DNA of 64,000 bases. Origin: Syngnathus acus. Taxonomy: Eukaryota; Chordata; Actinopteri; Syngnathiformes; Syngnathidae. The stretch is taken from contig NC_051106.1 in the NCBI RefSeq assembly GCF_901709675.1, forward strand, positions 4,474,001 to 4,538,000, in the 5' to 3' direction. The notes below the pieces were generated by a model, which had not been told where the DNA came from, did no database searches, and saw nothing but the letters and a program-made list of their open reading frames with translations. Positions 50,201 through 63,200 of this stretch are shown in pieces. Position 1 is the first letter of the stretch. Every line of letters begins with the position of its first letter. The translations under genes and the position numbers were made by a program.

Positions 50201-53200
50201 CATAACATGGCTTCTAGCCTTCTCTTGTTATGCACACCATAGACCAGGACTGTACTCCCGTGAGCTGATTAAGAGATTGAGGAGGGCCCATAGCTGAAAT
50301 AATTAAATATCAGAAATGCATCCAGTTTGCCCTTGTATCCACGGTTTGTTTAAAGCTCACGTAATGGCTTTTCCCTGAGGCTGAACTGAACGTAGTATCT
50401 CTTTGGAACCGACCAAAACAGGAGCTCCGGCAGAAAAACTGGAGCGCAATGGAAGCTCTGTCAGCCACCGAGTCCATGCTTCAAGGAAAACTCAGCAAAG
50501 CTGTCAAGGTTCGACATCCGATCTCAGTCGACTTCACTCTGTAGCGCCAATCTGATGCATTCCCCCAAATTGCTTTTTTTTTTTTTCTTGCCATGAATGA
50601 TCCAGTGAGATGTTTTCCACCAACCATAACAAAGCTGCATACTCATTCAGCTTGCCTTTTTGCTCTCATTTCATGCTTGGCCTCCAGTCTCCAAATCCTG
50701 CTTAATTGAGTTAATTGTCAGATTTTGCTTGTGGGTAGCCCTTTTAACCTACAAAAAAAACCTTAAAATCTATCTTGGTGCTTGCTCATGTCTTTGTCTC
50801 ATTTCTAGCATGTTCTTGTTCCATCTATCCTGTCCGCATATTCATTGTGATTACCATGCAGTTTTTCTCCCATGGTAGGTTTGAGAGTATTCAATGATCC
50901 ATTTTGGTGCATGGCAGCTGCTCCACACTTTTGCTTGTATGGTGGTGCAAGGGCCGAGAGTAGTGCATGATGCTGGTTTATGGTTGGATTTCTATTTCTA
51001 GTTCAAATGTCCATTTAATAAGAGGTTATCAAAGAATGGTCTTAATCTGACAGTGTAGGTGGGATGAAAGCTCGCCTTGGCTCTGACTCATAATTTTGGT
51101 TAGTAGATCACAGCTGGAAATTGTGGTGAATGTGACAATCAGGTTATCAGAAGCTTGATTGGACTATTTGAGGAAATAAACCATGGATTGTTTTCTTTTC
51201 ATGATGTTGCTTTCAGTGAGCCGAAAGTGAAAAATCCCAATACTTATACTAAATATTTCATTTTATCCAATTCCAATGGCGTAAGTACACTGAGTAGATT
51301 CATAAACTTTTTGTGAGTCACAAGATAAGCCATGCTCAAAAACGATTCTACTTTTCTGTCCTATAATCATTTTGTAGGACAACCAGGCGACACTGGCACT
51401 GTCTGAGGCGGAGTGCCGCAATTATCTGCACCGACTTTTGCCCCACGTGCCTCTGCCCAACGATCAAGTATGGACCTTAAAGACAGCACACATCTATTCT
51501 CCTACTTCTTTTGTGACTGACAGTTCTTTCTCGTTCTAGAATCATCAGGAGTGGCTCTGCAGTTTTGCGAATAATCTCATGGAGAGTTCGCCTCCACAAT
51601 CCACACATGTTTCAGGGTATTCCGAGGTAGAAGTCTAACAGAATGGTTTGGCGTTACAAAAACATGCACCGGTGTAACAATATTATTTTTTTCTTCTGCC
51701 AGGAAATGTCTGAGAAGCTGAAAGAAGCCGAGGAAGCCCAAAGGATTCTACAGGTCGACTGTGAGACATACAAGAAAGTTTTGGCAGAAACGGTAAAACC
51801 ATATTTTCGCGTTTTACTCAAGTCAGTGCTGCAAAGCTCAAGTGTTGTTCCTGCTATGTCCACAGGAGGGCATCCTACAGCGCCTCCAGAGCAGTGTGGA
51901 ACAGGAAGAGTCCAGATGGAAGGTGAAGGTGGAGCAATCGCAGGTGGAGCTTAGAGAGGTGTGCATTGACTTGATTCGCTGATTTATCCGGTTTATTTTA
52001 TTGTGAGCTTTTCTTCCATAACACCACCAATTTTGTCAGCATGTTAAAAACGATTTCTTTCGTTTCCCTTTAGATGAGCCAGAAAGTTACAACTCTGGAG
52101 CAGGAGATTGAAAGACTAAGTGATGGAGCCGAGTTGGAAAATGTTAGTCTTTTTGAAGCACTATTAAGACTTTATACTTTTGATGACATCCTCTTGTTAA
52201 ATCGTTTGCTAATTTCTAGTTGAGAAGAGAAAAGCAGCACTTGGAGTCCGAGTTGGAGAGGGCAGAGCGTGAGAGTGCCATATATGTAACAGAGGTCCGA
52301 GAGGTAAGTAATAGCGCCGACCCATTTGGTTGCTAGAGGATGAGCGATGTTATTTCATGTTGATGGGGGGGGGGGGGGGTTCATTTTTCCCTGGCTGTTA
52401 TTTGAAACCTAGTACAAACTCCTCGTGTCTAAGTATTTTTGAACTGCAAGTCCGGCCAGACTAAGTTTAGAGACCCATTTGACAGTTTCACACCGACTGT
52501 GATCCAGTGCACCTTAATGAGTTAGAGGTGCCGTTTTAGGCAGACCTCACCACAACAACTGTCTGGACTGTTTTTAGGGACCAGTAAACGCATCCTCTCA
52601 AACTTAATTTCAGCTCAAAGATCTGTTGACTGAATTGCAGACCAGACTTGATGGCTCATATACAGAAGCCATCAGGCAGAATGAGGAGCTGAATTTGGTA
52701 AGAGTTACTTGACCGTCTAGCTAGAGATCCTTTTTAAACCTTTCCCTCTCGCATTCGGGATGGGTTTTTCCGGTGATCGTCATTCATAACCTCACTATCT
52801 TGCGTACTCTCCACGGTGCTGTTCATTGGGTCAGCATACTGGGGTCTGTTGAAAAGACGTGAACGTTGCTACGCTTCAAAAGAGGGGCTATGAATGGTGA
52901 CCCACCCTAAAAACTAACTCTTCAAAGCAATCAAGGTGTCTCAGCTTCTACTGGTCTGGTGCCTAATGGATTACTCATGCTCCTTTCACAATTCTTGTTA
53001 AGTTGCATACTATCATTCCATCCTCATTTCTCTCATTGGCTTCATTCATTCTGGGTTGCTGTGAACAAACCAAGACACCGTTTACAAATAACTAGCACAC
53101 GAGAACCTCATTTGGTTTCAGTAGTAGTCATAACAATGGCTTGTTGGTGAATACTATAATCATAATGTCACTCTAGTTTTGGAGACTAGTGAGCATTTTA

Positions 53201-54168
53201 ACATGGAATTGAATGTACGATACACATCATTGTCAGTGCATTTAATTAACTACAAACACAGCATGGTAATGATGTTTTCACCAACACAGCCAGTTGGGGG
53301 AAAAAATGTGACCTAGATGGACGTGACATTAAAAGTGCTCCTCCTTGTTGTTCAAGGGAACCATTACATTGGTAACGAGATATGTTTTCTTTTTTACCTA
53401 CAGCTGAAAATGCAGCTCACAGAGACGCTAACCAAACTGGAGGCAGAAGTGAAGGAGCGGCAGCAGGTTGCACGTGATCTCTATAAGGTAGGAATGATAC
53501 AACTGTCTTGAAATGAACTGTTAGCTTTTTCGTTGACCTTAGGGCCCTTTTGTTTTGTAAAATAGGCCCAGCAGTCTTTGGACCTGATCCAAGGGGAGCT
53601 CTCCAAAGTGACAGACAACTCTGAGGGCCTGATAGAGAACAGCAGTTTGTCCTCACAGAGAGTAAGTTGCTGCTTTCTGTGGGCACTCTGAAACGAGTGT
53701 TTTTGTATTCATTTTAATTGTCGCTCAGTGCCTCAATTAACTAACTACTAAAAAAAAATGTCATCGTCTCAAAATAAGTTAACCAATGGTAATAAGTATA
53801 AAATATGTTTAAGTATAGACAAATCCATCTACATAGATAGAATACTACTATTACTCATCATTTCTTTGGGAATTGCAATTTCGAATCTAAACTAGCAATT
53901 TTGTATTCCTCAGGAAGAGCTTGACAAAAATGAAAAGATGACTGCAGGACTTAACCAAACAGTCTTTGAATTGCAGCAGCAGCTACAAAGTATCAGCCGA
54001 CAACTCACCAAGGATGCGGTAAGACCCGTTTTGCTTGTATGGATTTGTATTTATGTGTTTACACGGCACATATAAACACTTGCAGTATTCTTAGGTTGCC
54101 GACTTGTACGTGAAATTTATATTTGGGCTTTTTTCCAGGAGGCTGACAGAGATGTGTTGAAGGTATAG
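44214..54168 (+). CDS. ktn1: Kinectin, ER-anchored coiled-coil receptor
   Basis: Thirty-five coding exons join in one frame to about 1,273 residues (human KTN1 1,357). An N-terminal membrane anchor (about residues 9-29, YLLILVPLLVVALLFLFF) is followed by KETSYDEVLARQKRDLKLPP, a lysine-rich basic region, then Gly- and Ala-rich low complexity, then VKLKELLSGLSSITLSEAEA and a heptad coiled coil to the end. The marker KNWSAMEALSATESMLQ matches human KNWEAMEALASTEKMLQ, which separates it from the paralogue rrbp1. Kinectin sits in the ER membrane and binds kinesin heavy chain, RhoG and translation elongation factor delta. The start at 44,214 is the first ATG after the acceptor and leads straight to the anchor. 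A three-exon module is repeated within the coiled coil. The neighbour peli2 is conserved. Confidence 0.95.
44630..44715 (+). repeat. ktn1: Alanine-rich coding low-complexity tract
   Basis: GCA/GCC/GCT codons repeat to give runs such as TAAAAAATAAAAAAAT within ktn1 coding exon 1. A short glycine run lies upstream at about 44,436-44,456. The sequence is in frame and continues into the conserved SPPLEELE. Confidence 0.85.
48052..48111 (+). repeat. ktn1: 30-base tandem duplication across a ktn1 donor site
   Basis: Copy 1 (48,052-48,081) contains GCTGATCAG|GTGCGTACC, the end of a coding exon and its donor. Copy 2 (48,082-48,111) reads GCTGATTGGATGCGTGCC, so the GT has become AT. Both copies end in TAAATTATCTTT. 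They differ at three positions. Confidence 0.9.
50509..51377 (+). other. ktn1 intron, nothing further recognised
   Basis: The largest ktn1 intron downstream of the leader, about 870 bases. It has T-runs but no exon with both splice sites in frame. Confidence 0.65.
52365..52379. repeat. Poly-G run in a ktn1 intron
   Basis: Fifteen consecutive G residues about 60 bases downstream of the exon ending at 52,303. Confidence 0.9.
52698..53403 (+). other. ktn1 intron, nothing further recognised
   Basis: About 700 bases between the exon ending NEELNL and the exon starting LKMQLTETL. No motif or repeat family is recognised. Confidence 0.65.
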
Positions 54169-54447
54169 CACGCATAAAAAAAAAAAAGACGGGCATGGAG
54201 CCATCCGGACCGCACGACTACTCAGACGTCACATCCGCTGTCAAACAAGGGAACAGGCAGAGGTTTACTGTTGACACCAAACACCACAACTCCACTCCCA
54301 CCACATTCCTCTACTACAGCAAAATCACAGCTTTATTTCTTCACTTCATCATAATCTTGTTCCATCGCACATTATCCACTCCCATCTGCATTGTTTAAAT
54401 TCAGTCTTTTTGAAAAACCGCGTTAGCTAGCTACATGTCACACACAG

Positions 54448-54491
54448 GAAAACAAGGCACTGATAGCAGAAATCCGAAGGCAACTATACAG
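54448..54491 (+). other. ktn1: Candidate alternative 3' exon of ktn1
   Basis: The acceptor CACACACAG precedes a frame reading ENKALIAEIRRQLYR, coiled-coil in character. It would join in phase to the last coding exon if the donor AAG|GTATAG at 54,162/54,163 is used in place of reading the TAG stop. An AG|GTCTTT donor-like site closes it at 54,491, otherwise the frame runs on in the 3' end. Confidence 0.35.
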
Positions 54492-54854
54492 GTCTTTATA
54501 CAGTCTTCTTTTTCTTAAATTAAAAAAAAAAACTTATTGTTTTAATGTACTGAGTTTTGTCACGTTGCCCTGTTTTCTTCCCCGCCGGTTGTGTATCATT
54601 AGACCCTTGGGAATACATAAATGCACTTCGATGTGAGTCTTTACTCATTTGGAGGGAAATTGTTGAATATATCAGTCGCTGCAGGGGCATTATGAGAGAT
54701 GGACGGGCTAATGCGTGAAAAGGTCAACGGTGTTTTAATTCTACTGTCAGGACTCGAAAAGAGAGTATCCCATAGCGTTAATCAACACTTGCTATAATTG
54801 TTGGCTAAGTTCATTAACATTGAAAAGTTTGTTCTTTTTGTAACAGGTTATGTT

Positions 54855-54860
54855 AATAAA
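54855..54860 (+). terminator. ktn1: Candidate ktn1 polyadenylation signal
   Basis: AATAAA about 690 bases past the ktn1 stop, followed by a T-rich TGTCTTTTTCTC element near 54,891. Confidence 0.55.
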
Positions 54861-54899
54861 AGGAATACTTGATAAATATACTTAGTTATGGTGTCTTTT

Positions 54900-57298
54900 T
54901 CTCATTGTACATCATTTTCCCTGCCACAAGAGGTCAGCACAGTTATAAATGCATTTAAGGGTTAGAAAAAAAAAAAGATTTTTGAGGTCCGTGTCATTCT
55001 GAGTGTGAGCTCAGATTCAAACATGGGACCTCTTGACCAAGACTTACTAACCAACCATTAATCCACCCACCCAAATATAAGAACAAAGGATGTTTGGGTG
55101 TGGAGGGCAGGAATTCTTACTCAGTACAAATGAGTCACAAGTATGTGCAGTAAATTGACAAGTTTTTTTATATAGAGGCCTTAATCACAGAAATGTCTCA
55201 ACATGTCCACAGTCGACAAATATTCTTGACACCTTTGAGCCAGCGTTATTTGTTTATTCATTTCTCTTCTGCACTTTATCTTTTCTTTTGAAAAAAATCA
55301 AGCCCTTTAAAAAATATTGTTCTAACAACAGTACTGTTGTGTTGACTAGCCCGGGTGGGCAGCCAGGGGCACATGCAACATGGGATCAGCACATTCCTTA
55401 CATTCTCCCACACTGTCATGCTGCAGTCAGCTGATTGCAGATCTGTCTTTTGCTTTTATGGAAACCTCTCGAAGGAACTGGTACCTCTGGATCTTCACGG
55501 AGGGCATTTGAACATCCCACATCCTCACCAAATGAGTTGTTTTCATTACATGTAGTCACAAAAGAGCCATTTAGGTGAGATAATTCTAATTCGATCATAT
55601 TCTCACAGTTGCGCTACTTAACTCACCCCGACTGGGAGGGAATTTTGCCTGAGGTGTCACTTACTGACTCATGACCTTTGAAAAATCTGACAAGTGATGC
55701 CTTCTGAACAGCTTGTTATTGTTACCATGTCATCATTGCTCACACTCACTTACGCAATGTAGCTGGTCATGTTGGGCCTATAGCGGCCATGAGTGCCTGG
55801 TAACATTTGGCTGCGCCTCCCTCCTCCTGACTGAGCTCGATTTTTGCACAAGCACTACACCAGCGCAAATTCAGCAAAGCGAGTCCCCTCCCTGCATCTG
55901 CTCTCCATCAGTGTGGTATGTGCAAGAGCTTTGATCACCACACACACACACAAGCTATGCCTGTGTGTATGTGGGAGGCCAAGTAGGCAGACAGAAAGAG
56001 TCTATAGAACGCTCTCTCACAGACAATGCCCGGTGGATGAAAGAAACAAAAGAGCTGTAAATACTCATTGTAGCCACAGCTTTGTGGTCAGCCCTAAGGT
56101 CTAAAAAGCACATTCATCCTTGTACAAGGCACAGAAGCCCCCTTCTTGGTACCATCAATAAACAACTGGACCTAATCTGGATACTACAATGTCAAATGGT
56201 TACATTTTGAACATAGAAGTGGATTGACACGGGGAACCTGTGAAAGCCCTTCTATATTTGTAACTGAAAACCAGTTCAAAGGAGAGGCAATAATTGGGGG
56301 AAGGGGCTTAGGGGGTTTGAAAGAGCAATGGCACCTCCAGCCATGCGGATTCTTGTGAAAACAAGGTGGGCCCCATAAAGTGTAGATGAGATTTCCAGAC
56401 AAAGACTTAAGTGGGACATTCATCAGACAGGCGTGACAAAACAAGTCATGAGAGATATTAAAGGGGCCAACGGTGGAGGTCACTCAGAGCGTTTTGTGAC
56501 GTCATTTTGAATTGTTCAATAAATTCTAATGCGTCTCCCTGACGCTAGGAGGCCCTGACACCCCCTTGCAACTATATAATACAATGAAAAAGACTAAAAA
56601 ACTTAACAGGTTGCTAAATATGGAAGTAATTACCAAAATGTGCATATCAGTGGACTATGCTGGAAAAGGAACACACTTTTAAGATTTTAAAAACCATTCT
56701 GAATATTGAAGATATGACGAGGAAAGTGCGCATATATAAATAAAATGTGGATATTAGATCCTTTCAAGAATCCCCAGATTGTACTCTTTGTTTACATAAC
56801 AAACTGTGATCCACGTATCATGTGAGGGTGTTTGGAATAGCTACGTGCTTAATATATAATGACAAATTCCCTATAAATTGTTTGATTCGTCTTCATTTCT
56901 TAATATCACAATTATTTAAAAATATCAAAAGCAATTTGTTACACATTTTAGTCCAAACAACCGATTAGAAAAAGAATCGATAAGATCTCCAACCCCCCGT
57001 GCAAAGTGAAGAACAAGCGAATGGTACATTCCGGCCCAGCTCCTAGCTGTTTTTGTATCCGCTTCAGAGCGCGTTCAACAGCCAACTAAGTTACGCTTTG
57101 CCATGTCACCAAAAAGAAGTTAGAGGCTTGCGTTCATTTAAAGAAAAGCGGATGTTCGCTGGCATTTAAACACCCACCGTTGGATTTATGATATGATCTA
57201 AGTGTGTGTTCGGGCTTTTCGAAGGTAGAGCCTATTTGCGCTGTTGTTTCTTTCGTGTACACAGTGAGTGAACGCCACACAGCGAAGCTACAAGCCTC
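54900..57298. other. Spacer and peli2 upstream region
   Basis: No gene is supported. From about 57,000 G+C rises and the sequence probably holds the peli2 promoter and leader; no core element is clear. An ACAC run of about 12 bases lies near 55,938. Confidence 0.55.
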
Positions 57299-60200
57299 AT
57301 GTTTTCGTCCAGCCAAGAGGAGCACTGCGCCCCATCCAAAGACCCAGTTAAATACGGCGAGCTGGTCGTTTTGGGGTAAGTTCTGCTTTAAATCAAATGA
57401 AATAAAATACAATTGTTTTATTACTCGATAGACACCGCGACCTCTTTACACAGAGGAAGTTTCACAAGAGTAGTCATGGCGCTGCTAACGAGAGTAGCTC
57501 GACGACTTAACTAAAATTCAAATTTTTAGGAAATAAAACACTCCATTTTTATGGCAGTATTGCTTTTGACACTCCAGAGCACCGTAGAGTCACGTTTCTA
57601 TTCAACGTGACCCGTGTATATTTCAGGTGTGCACGTTTAAGGTTGTCTTCCGAAATGACGTTTCATTATGTTTTGTGGGTTTCTGGTGTTTTGTGATTGA
57701 ATAACAAACTGACTACATGTGTTCGGGCCGTTAATAGCACGATTTATTCGGCCTGCATAACTTTGGTTACCCCCTGTAGATGGAATGCCACACTTCCCAC
57801 CTAGAAGTTGGATTCATGGGCTTTCAGGAATTCGGAAGTGGAGATACCTCCCTCCCCCAATCCTCTTACTTCCCCATTTTAACCCACTTCTCTTCAACTT
57901 GCTCGGCCTTTCAGTCTTGTGATGTCTCTGTCTGACCACTAGGGGCAGTATTTAAAAGGAGTACGTACATAGATCAGAGATGAAGAAAAATGAGCCATCC
58001 AATCTAGCGTCTGGTCTATAAGTAAATATACAAATGCCACACTGTGTGCTAACTCAAAATAAAATGAGTCAAAATAAATGCACTGCTTCTCGGAAGTTAG
58101 AAAAGCTGATTGGACAACTGAAGAGAGTTCATAATCCAGTTTGCAGCGCGTGCTTTGCAAGCGGTTTATAAAGTGTTTTCATCCGTGTTTACATTGAATT
58201 GAAACTATCACCACACGGTTGACATAGCTCCTTCTCCACAGAAAGGATATGAGGCTGGTAAAGTAGTATCAGTATGTAGTATCGGATTTTCTAAGCGGGT
58301 GGTGTCACTTTCACATGACTGATAGATTTTTGAACAACTGAATCAACAGTGTGTTCTATTGTTCTCAGTTAGACGCGATCAAAAGAAAACTTTGCATCAT
58401 TTAAGAGATTATTGTGCCCTGAATTCGGACATCCACCTCAACATCAAACCCTGGTGGGGTTAATCAATACTATGTCACAAAAAAGTTATATAACTGTCTG
58501 TTGGGACCCAAGTGTAACATGAGTACAAACTCCGTCCTTTTATTTATCTGAGAACTTTTTTTACACCTGCCTACCTCTTTTCTGTATTTGTCAAGGGTTA
58601 CATGAAATAAGCAAGCAAGTTATTTTTGTAAGTTGCCAAGGGCCACGCAGCACAAAAAGAGGTTGCATCATCACAGATTTGTCTGACCACCAACGTGTCA
58701 TATTCTTTGTGCTTTGGGCTTGTACAACATTTATATTTAAATGGACTGATATGAAGTTGTGACAGGGTGGCTTTGTCCCTCGCCCTTCCTCCTACACAGC
58801 CCCGTCAGACTGCTTCTTGTGCGAGACAAAAAGTACTGTCCCTGGAGGAACGTGGCGTGTTTGGAGTCGACACTGTTTCATCTTTACGGAGACACAAAGA
58901 CACACATTTGAAGGGTGTATAATCACCTCATGTGACACCTCCTTCCGTCTCATTGATAGCAAAACTGGGGGCAGACAAGCGAGCTGACAACTTGGAACAA
59001 AGAACAGCGATTCCCGCGGTGGTTTGTCGCCATGAGTGCCATCCGTGACTAGGTTTGCTTGGCCTCGTCACTTGACTGCACGGAGGACTCAACCGGTGCT
59101 GGTCGGCGAGGGCGTGCGGCGGGGTGTGGGGGGGTTGCGTGGGCATCCTGGAAATGAAAGGATGGCTTGATCAGGGCTTAGCTTTTGCTTTGACTCAGCT
59201 TCCTCTGTCCATTGTGGCATAGAGACTGGGCCCATTGATTGAACTTAGTACGTTTCTCCCATTAAGAGCTACTCAGTCAAGGAAATGTACAAATCAACTT
59301 GGGGACATCTCTGGCACGCGCTAACACGTAATTGTTGAGAATGTCAACTACTTTCGGAGAATATTCAGACTCAATGGTGCATCTCTTGTACAAGGTTATA
59401 CCGTAGCAGTCAAAGCAGTCAAAGGGTTCTTGAGGTCACAGTAGCTTGAGTTAGTTGATTGTTGTTTATTTCACTTATTTTGCCCCGAGGCTGGATGTGG
59501 CTCCTATAAAGCAATGTTATGCCAGCCAGGGAATTTATTTATCTACCACACATTTCATTTTAGCCCTTAATGTTATAGCAATACTTTGCAATTAATCCTG
59601 AATTGCCATTTCATTAAAATAAATGTCAAGTAAAAAAATATTTGCAATATGTTCTGTAGGCCTTTACTAGCCTAAACACTGTATTCTGATATTACATTAT
59701 GCAATATGAATTAAGCAGAACAAAAATGTTAATCACATGGGGCTGCCATTTTGCCCTGTGACCAAACACAGAAAACGCGAGCCGTGACGTTTGCAAGCTT
59801 AGCCCATGTGACATCAGTTTAATCAGGGAGAATACACATTTGTTCAATGCGTGGCTTCACCATCGCTACAATATTATTGCAAAGAAAATGTTCGACTTGA
59901 TTTCCGCTATAAGTGATTGAAAACAATTTGTTGTCATGTTAAATGTACCCTTAGGAGTTTCGACTACTTGCCTAGTGCAAGTCTGGATGGGTGATGGGCA
60001 ACATTGCAATGTCATTTCTAATCCCCACCGCTAAGTATTGGAAGGTAAATCCTTTGTCTGTCTGGCAGAGGTGAAAAAAAGAAAACAATCGGATAAAGTG
60101 AGAAAAGATCTTGGTGTCATTGTTGTTCTCAGTTAAAATAATTAACCCTAGCACTTCCTAGTCATGGTCAAAATGCTCTGTTCGATGGAGAAACAAAAAT

Positions 60201-63200
60201 GAAATCTGCAATTCTCTGTTTTGCTATTCATTGTTAATGAGGCATAAAATGAAATTTGAGTCACAAACTGTGACGTGAAACCGCCGTGAGCCTTGCAATG
60301 CGTTAAATAATAAATTCTTTGGAGAGTCGTCTATTGTATCATCCAGTGCCACGCGACCTCAGTGGGTGCCTTGTTCAACAGGCCAGCTTTGTGCTCTTGG
60401 CTGACTTGGACTTTGTTGCCCAACCTAACCAGCCATTATTAATTCTCATCTAAGTTCATTATCTATTTGAAGTTGTTGAGATGTGTAGCATGTAATGTAT
60501 TTATATGTATGTCCCGTACCCTGTAGTCAAATATGTATTGTCCCAATCGAAGGAACCAGCTGGTAAATAGTGGATGGGGGTTGGTAGGCACAGGACGGGT
60601 ACAGACAAGGGCACGGGAATGTCTAGATATCTCACCCAGCAAAGCTGACGTGCATCCCAAAAGCTGCTCCTATGCGGGCGGGACACAGAGCCAAACACAG
60701 CTGCACTTTGCACTGTGCACACCGACTCAAATCACAGAGTGCATTATGTAATAAGCGACAGCATCCAAGCTAATGCTCAGTGTGCTAATGGAATGTGCTA
60801 CATTTCCAAAGCTCCTTCTGAAACACACTTGTTATATGAGAATTATGCAGAAGTATGCAGGTCTTTATTGTTTCAATGTTTGTGTATTTACTGTCCTTCC
60901 CTTTACCCCGCCCGCTTTTCTATGACAGGTACAATGGCTCCCTCCCCAATGGCGATCGCGGTAGACGGAAAAGCAGATTTGCGCTATACAAGAGGACCAA
61001 AGCCAACGGTGTTCGGCCGAGTGCTGTGCACATCCTCAACACACCCCAAGACAGCAAGGTACGCGTTTGATGAGTAGAAGAGCGCAATAACATTTTTTTT
61101 TTTTTTTATTTAGACAAATGTGTCTGCCTGACATTTGGTGAAATTTTCAGTAGAATAACGCTCATTTTGTTAAGACCTCACGTGTGTTGACTTGTCCTTC
61201 ACCGAAGAGGCTGCCACAAACCGCCTGGTCCAGTAGAACACGTCTTGCATCCCTGTGTTTGGTCTGTGAGCAATACTGATTAAAACGCCAGAGGAGTTGC
61301 TTACCTTTGCATCCCCCAAGGGCCAATCCCCTCACAGTTTCGCGTCCTGGCCATAGGCCCATTGGCTCATGTTACTCTCACCGTGTGGAACCCGACTCTT
61401 GATGCCTGTCTGTTTTACTGCAGCTCTTGCTCAATGCAAAGAAAAAGTATTTTTGTGGAGTTAATCTTTTTAAACACCCACTGAGATTTGGTGTTACAAG
61501 GGTTAATCTTGCACAAACTGCTTTTGCAACAAAAGGAACAATGTCTGTTAGATTCTGTGTCTTTTGCCTCCCTGCCACACATGGCGTTAACCACCAAGAC
61601 CAGGATCAGGAGGGCAAACAGTGGATGAAGTTGTCACAGTTGACTGACCCTCGACTCCCAGCTGTGGACACATGGGTCAAAAATAGTCTGAAGCAAAAGA
61701 GAAGCGTGCTAAACTTAATTTGAGGGGAGCAGAAAAACGGTCAGAGAAGTAGTCTTTCCTTTTTTAACTTTGCCACTGCATCCCCCCTAGTGACAGTCAC
61801 ACTGATACAGTATATAAAGCAACTCTGGTGGTGCCAACCTAGCAACTCTGTCCTGTCCTCACTGTCCCATGACCTCAAGAAAAAATTCACCCCCTTGGCG
61901 TGTTTACCCCTGGAACAGCCAGACATTGTTTCCATAGCTTCTTCTTCCACATGAGCAATGTGTGCTGAAAAGTTGTTCAAAATCCCGCCGAACCTCTCTT
62001 AAAAAGCTGCACATGCAGTCACGGAAGACAATCAGTAATGGTGGATGGAATTATTTTATTCAAGGTTGACAGTAGTGTTTGAATTGTTGCAGTTGAGCAG
62101 GTGGCGCACCATTTGTTTGTGAGGAAAACCCACGTGCGGTGACAGTTGTCCCAAACCCGAACGCGGCGGCGCCGTTGACCCACTTTCTCCCTCCTTTTCT
62201 CTCGCACGTGACAAAGGGAGGAGGTGGCGGGGGTGGGTTTGTTTTGGGGGAGCGGAATTTGCAGATTAGAGAGGCATGTGGTAAAGCGTCTGTGGGAGTT
62301 GAGCGGCTCTAACTCGCATTGAGCCAGTCCGGTGAGTCGGCGAGTCGGAGCTAACTCAGGACAATTTCTGGTCACTGCCATGGGAGCGTTATCTTGAACT
62401 GTATTTCTACCACAGACGTTGAGATTTCATGAACAGACCTAGATGTGAAGACACATTAGTGCTCCTCGTTCCTAAAGTCTGTAATGATACTGCTGAGACA
62501 ATACAATGGTTGCAAAAAGGCCATTGTTCTTCTTTGCAAAAGGCCATTGTTCTTCTTTGCACACTTCTAGTACAGCATGCATGGTTATTTCCTGACTTTA
62601 CATTGAACACACCTCCTTGGTTTTAGTATGTCTCTGTGTTAGCATTTAATGCACATACACACTTGCTTTTTTTTTAATTATTACATTAAACAATTGACTT
62701 CTATTTTAGGCTGTCAACTCCAAAGGCCAGCACAGCATCTCGTACACGCTGTCCCGCAACCAGACAGTGGTGGTGGAGTATAGCTATGATAAAGACACCG
62801 ACATGTTTCAGGTAAAATGCTGTTTGTCTGGAACATTTGTATAGTATGAGCCTCTTTTGCTAATCGTGCGTATTCAGTTTATAGTGACCAAATGTTTGAA
62901 AACTGTTTTATGTTTTTTACACTCTTCATTCACTCTATTTGTGTTTTGACAAAATATTTCATTTAAAACAATTCTTATCAGCTTCTACCACAAGTGAGTT
63001 TAAATGTTTGCACAGTTGCATGGCTTTTTTTGCTCACCACACAGCCGCATTAATGTGTCTTGGGTTGAAAAGTTCAGAGCACTTCTACTTCTGCTAAAAA
63101 AAAAAAAAAAAGATATTGCATTAGCTTAGTGATTTGTTCCATGTCTGAACAACATCTCCCCCCCTCGCACCCGCAAATAGATCGGCCGTTCCACTGAGAG

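Larger units (their letters stand above)
44214..54168 (+). other. ktn1: Exon map of ktn1
   Basis: Coding exons: 44,214-44,919; 45,047-45,196; 45,276-45,395; 45,463-45,593; 45,684-45,788; 45,932-46,072; 46,231-46,337; 46,440-46,584; 46,987-47,083; 47,176-47,360; 47,518-47,607; 47,696-47,733; 47,818-47,908; 47,992-48,060; 48,168-48,205; 48,326-48,416; 48,517-48,585; 48,839-48,876; 49,065-49,155; 49,413-49,525; 49,601-49,676; 49,744-49,784; 49,884-49,974; 50,422-50,508; 51,378-51,467; 51,540-51,626; 51,703-51,792; 51,866-51,958; 52,074-52,142; 52,220-52,303; 52,614-52,697; 53,404-53,487; 53,566-53,661; 53,914-54,018; 54,139-54,168. Total 3,822 bases. In my notes these are exons 2-36, counting the leader exon as 1. 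Many exons of 69-93 bases may be skipped in some isoforms, as in mammalian kinectin. Confidence 0.83.
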
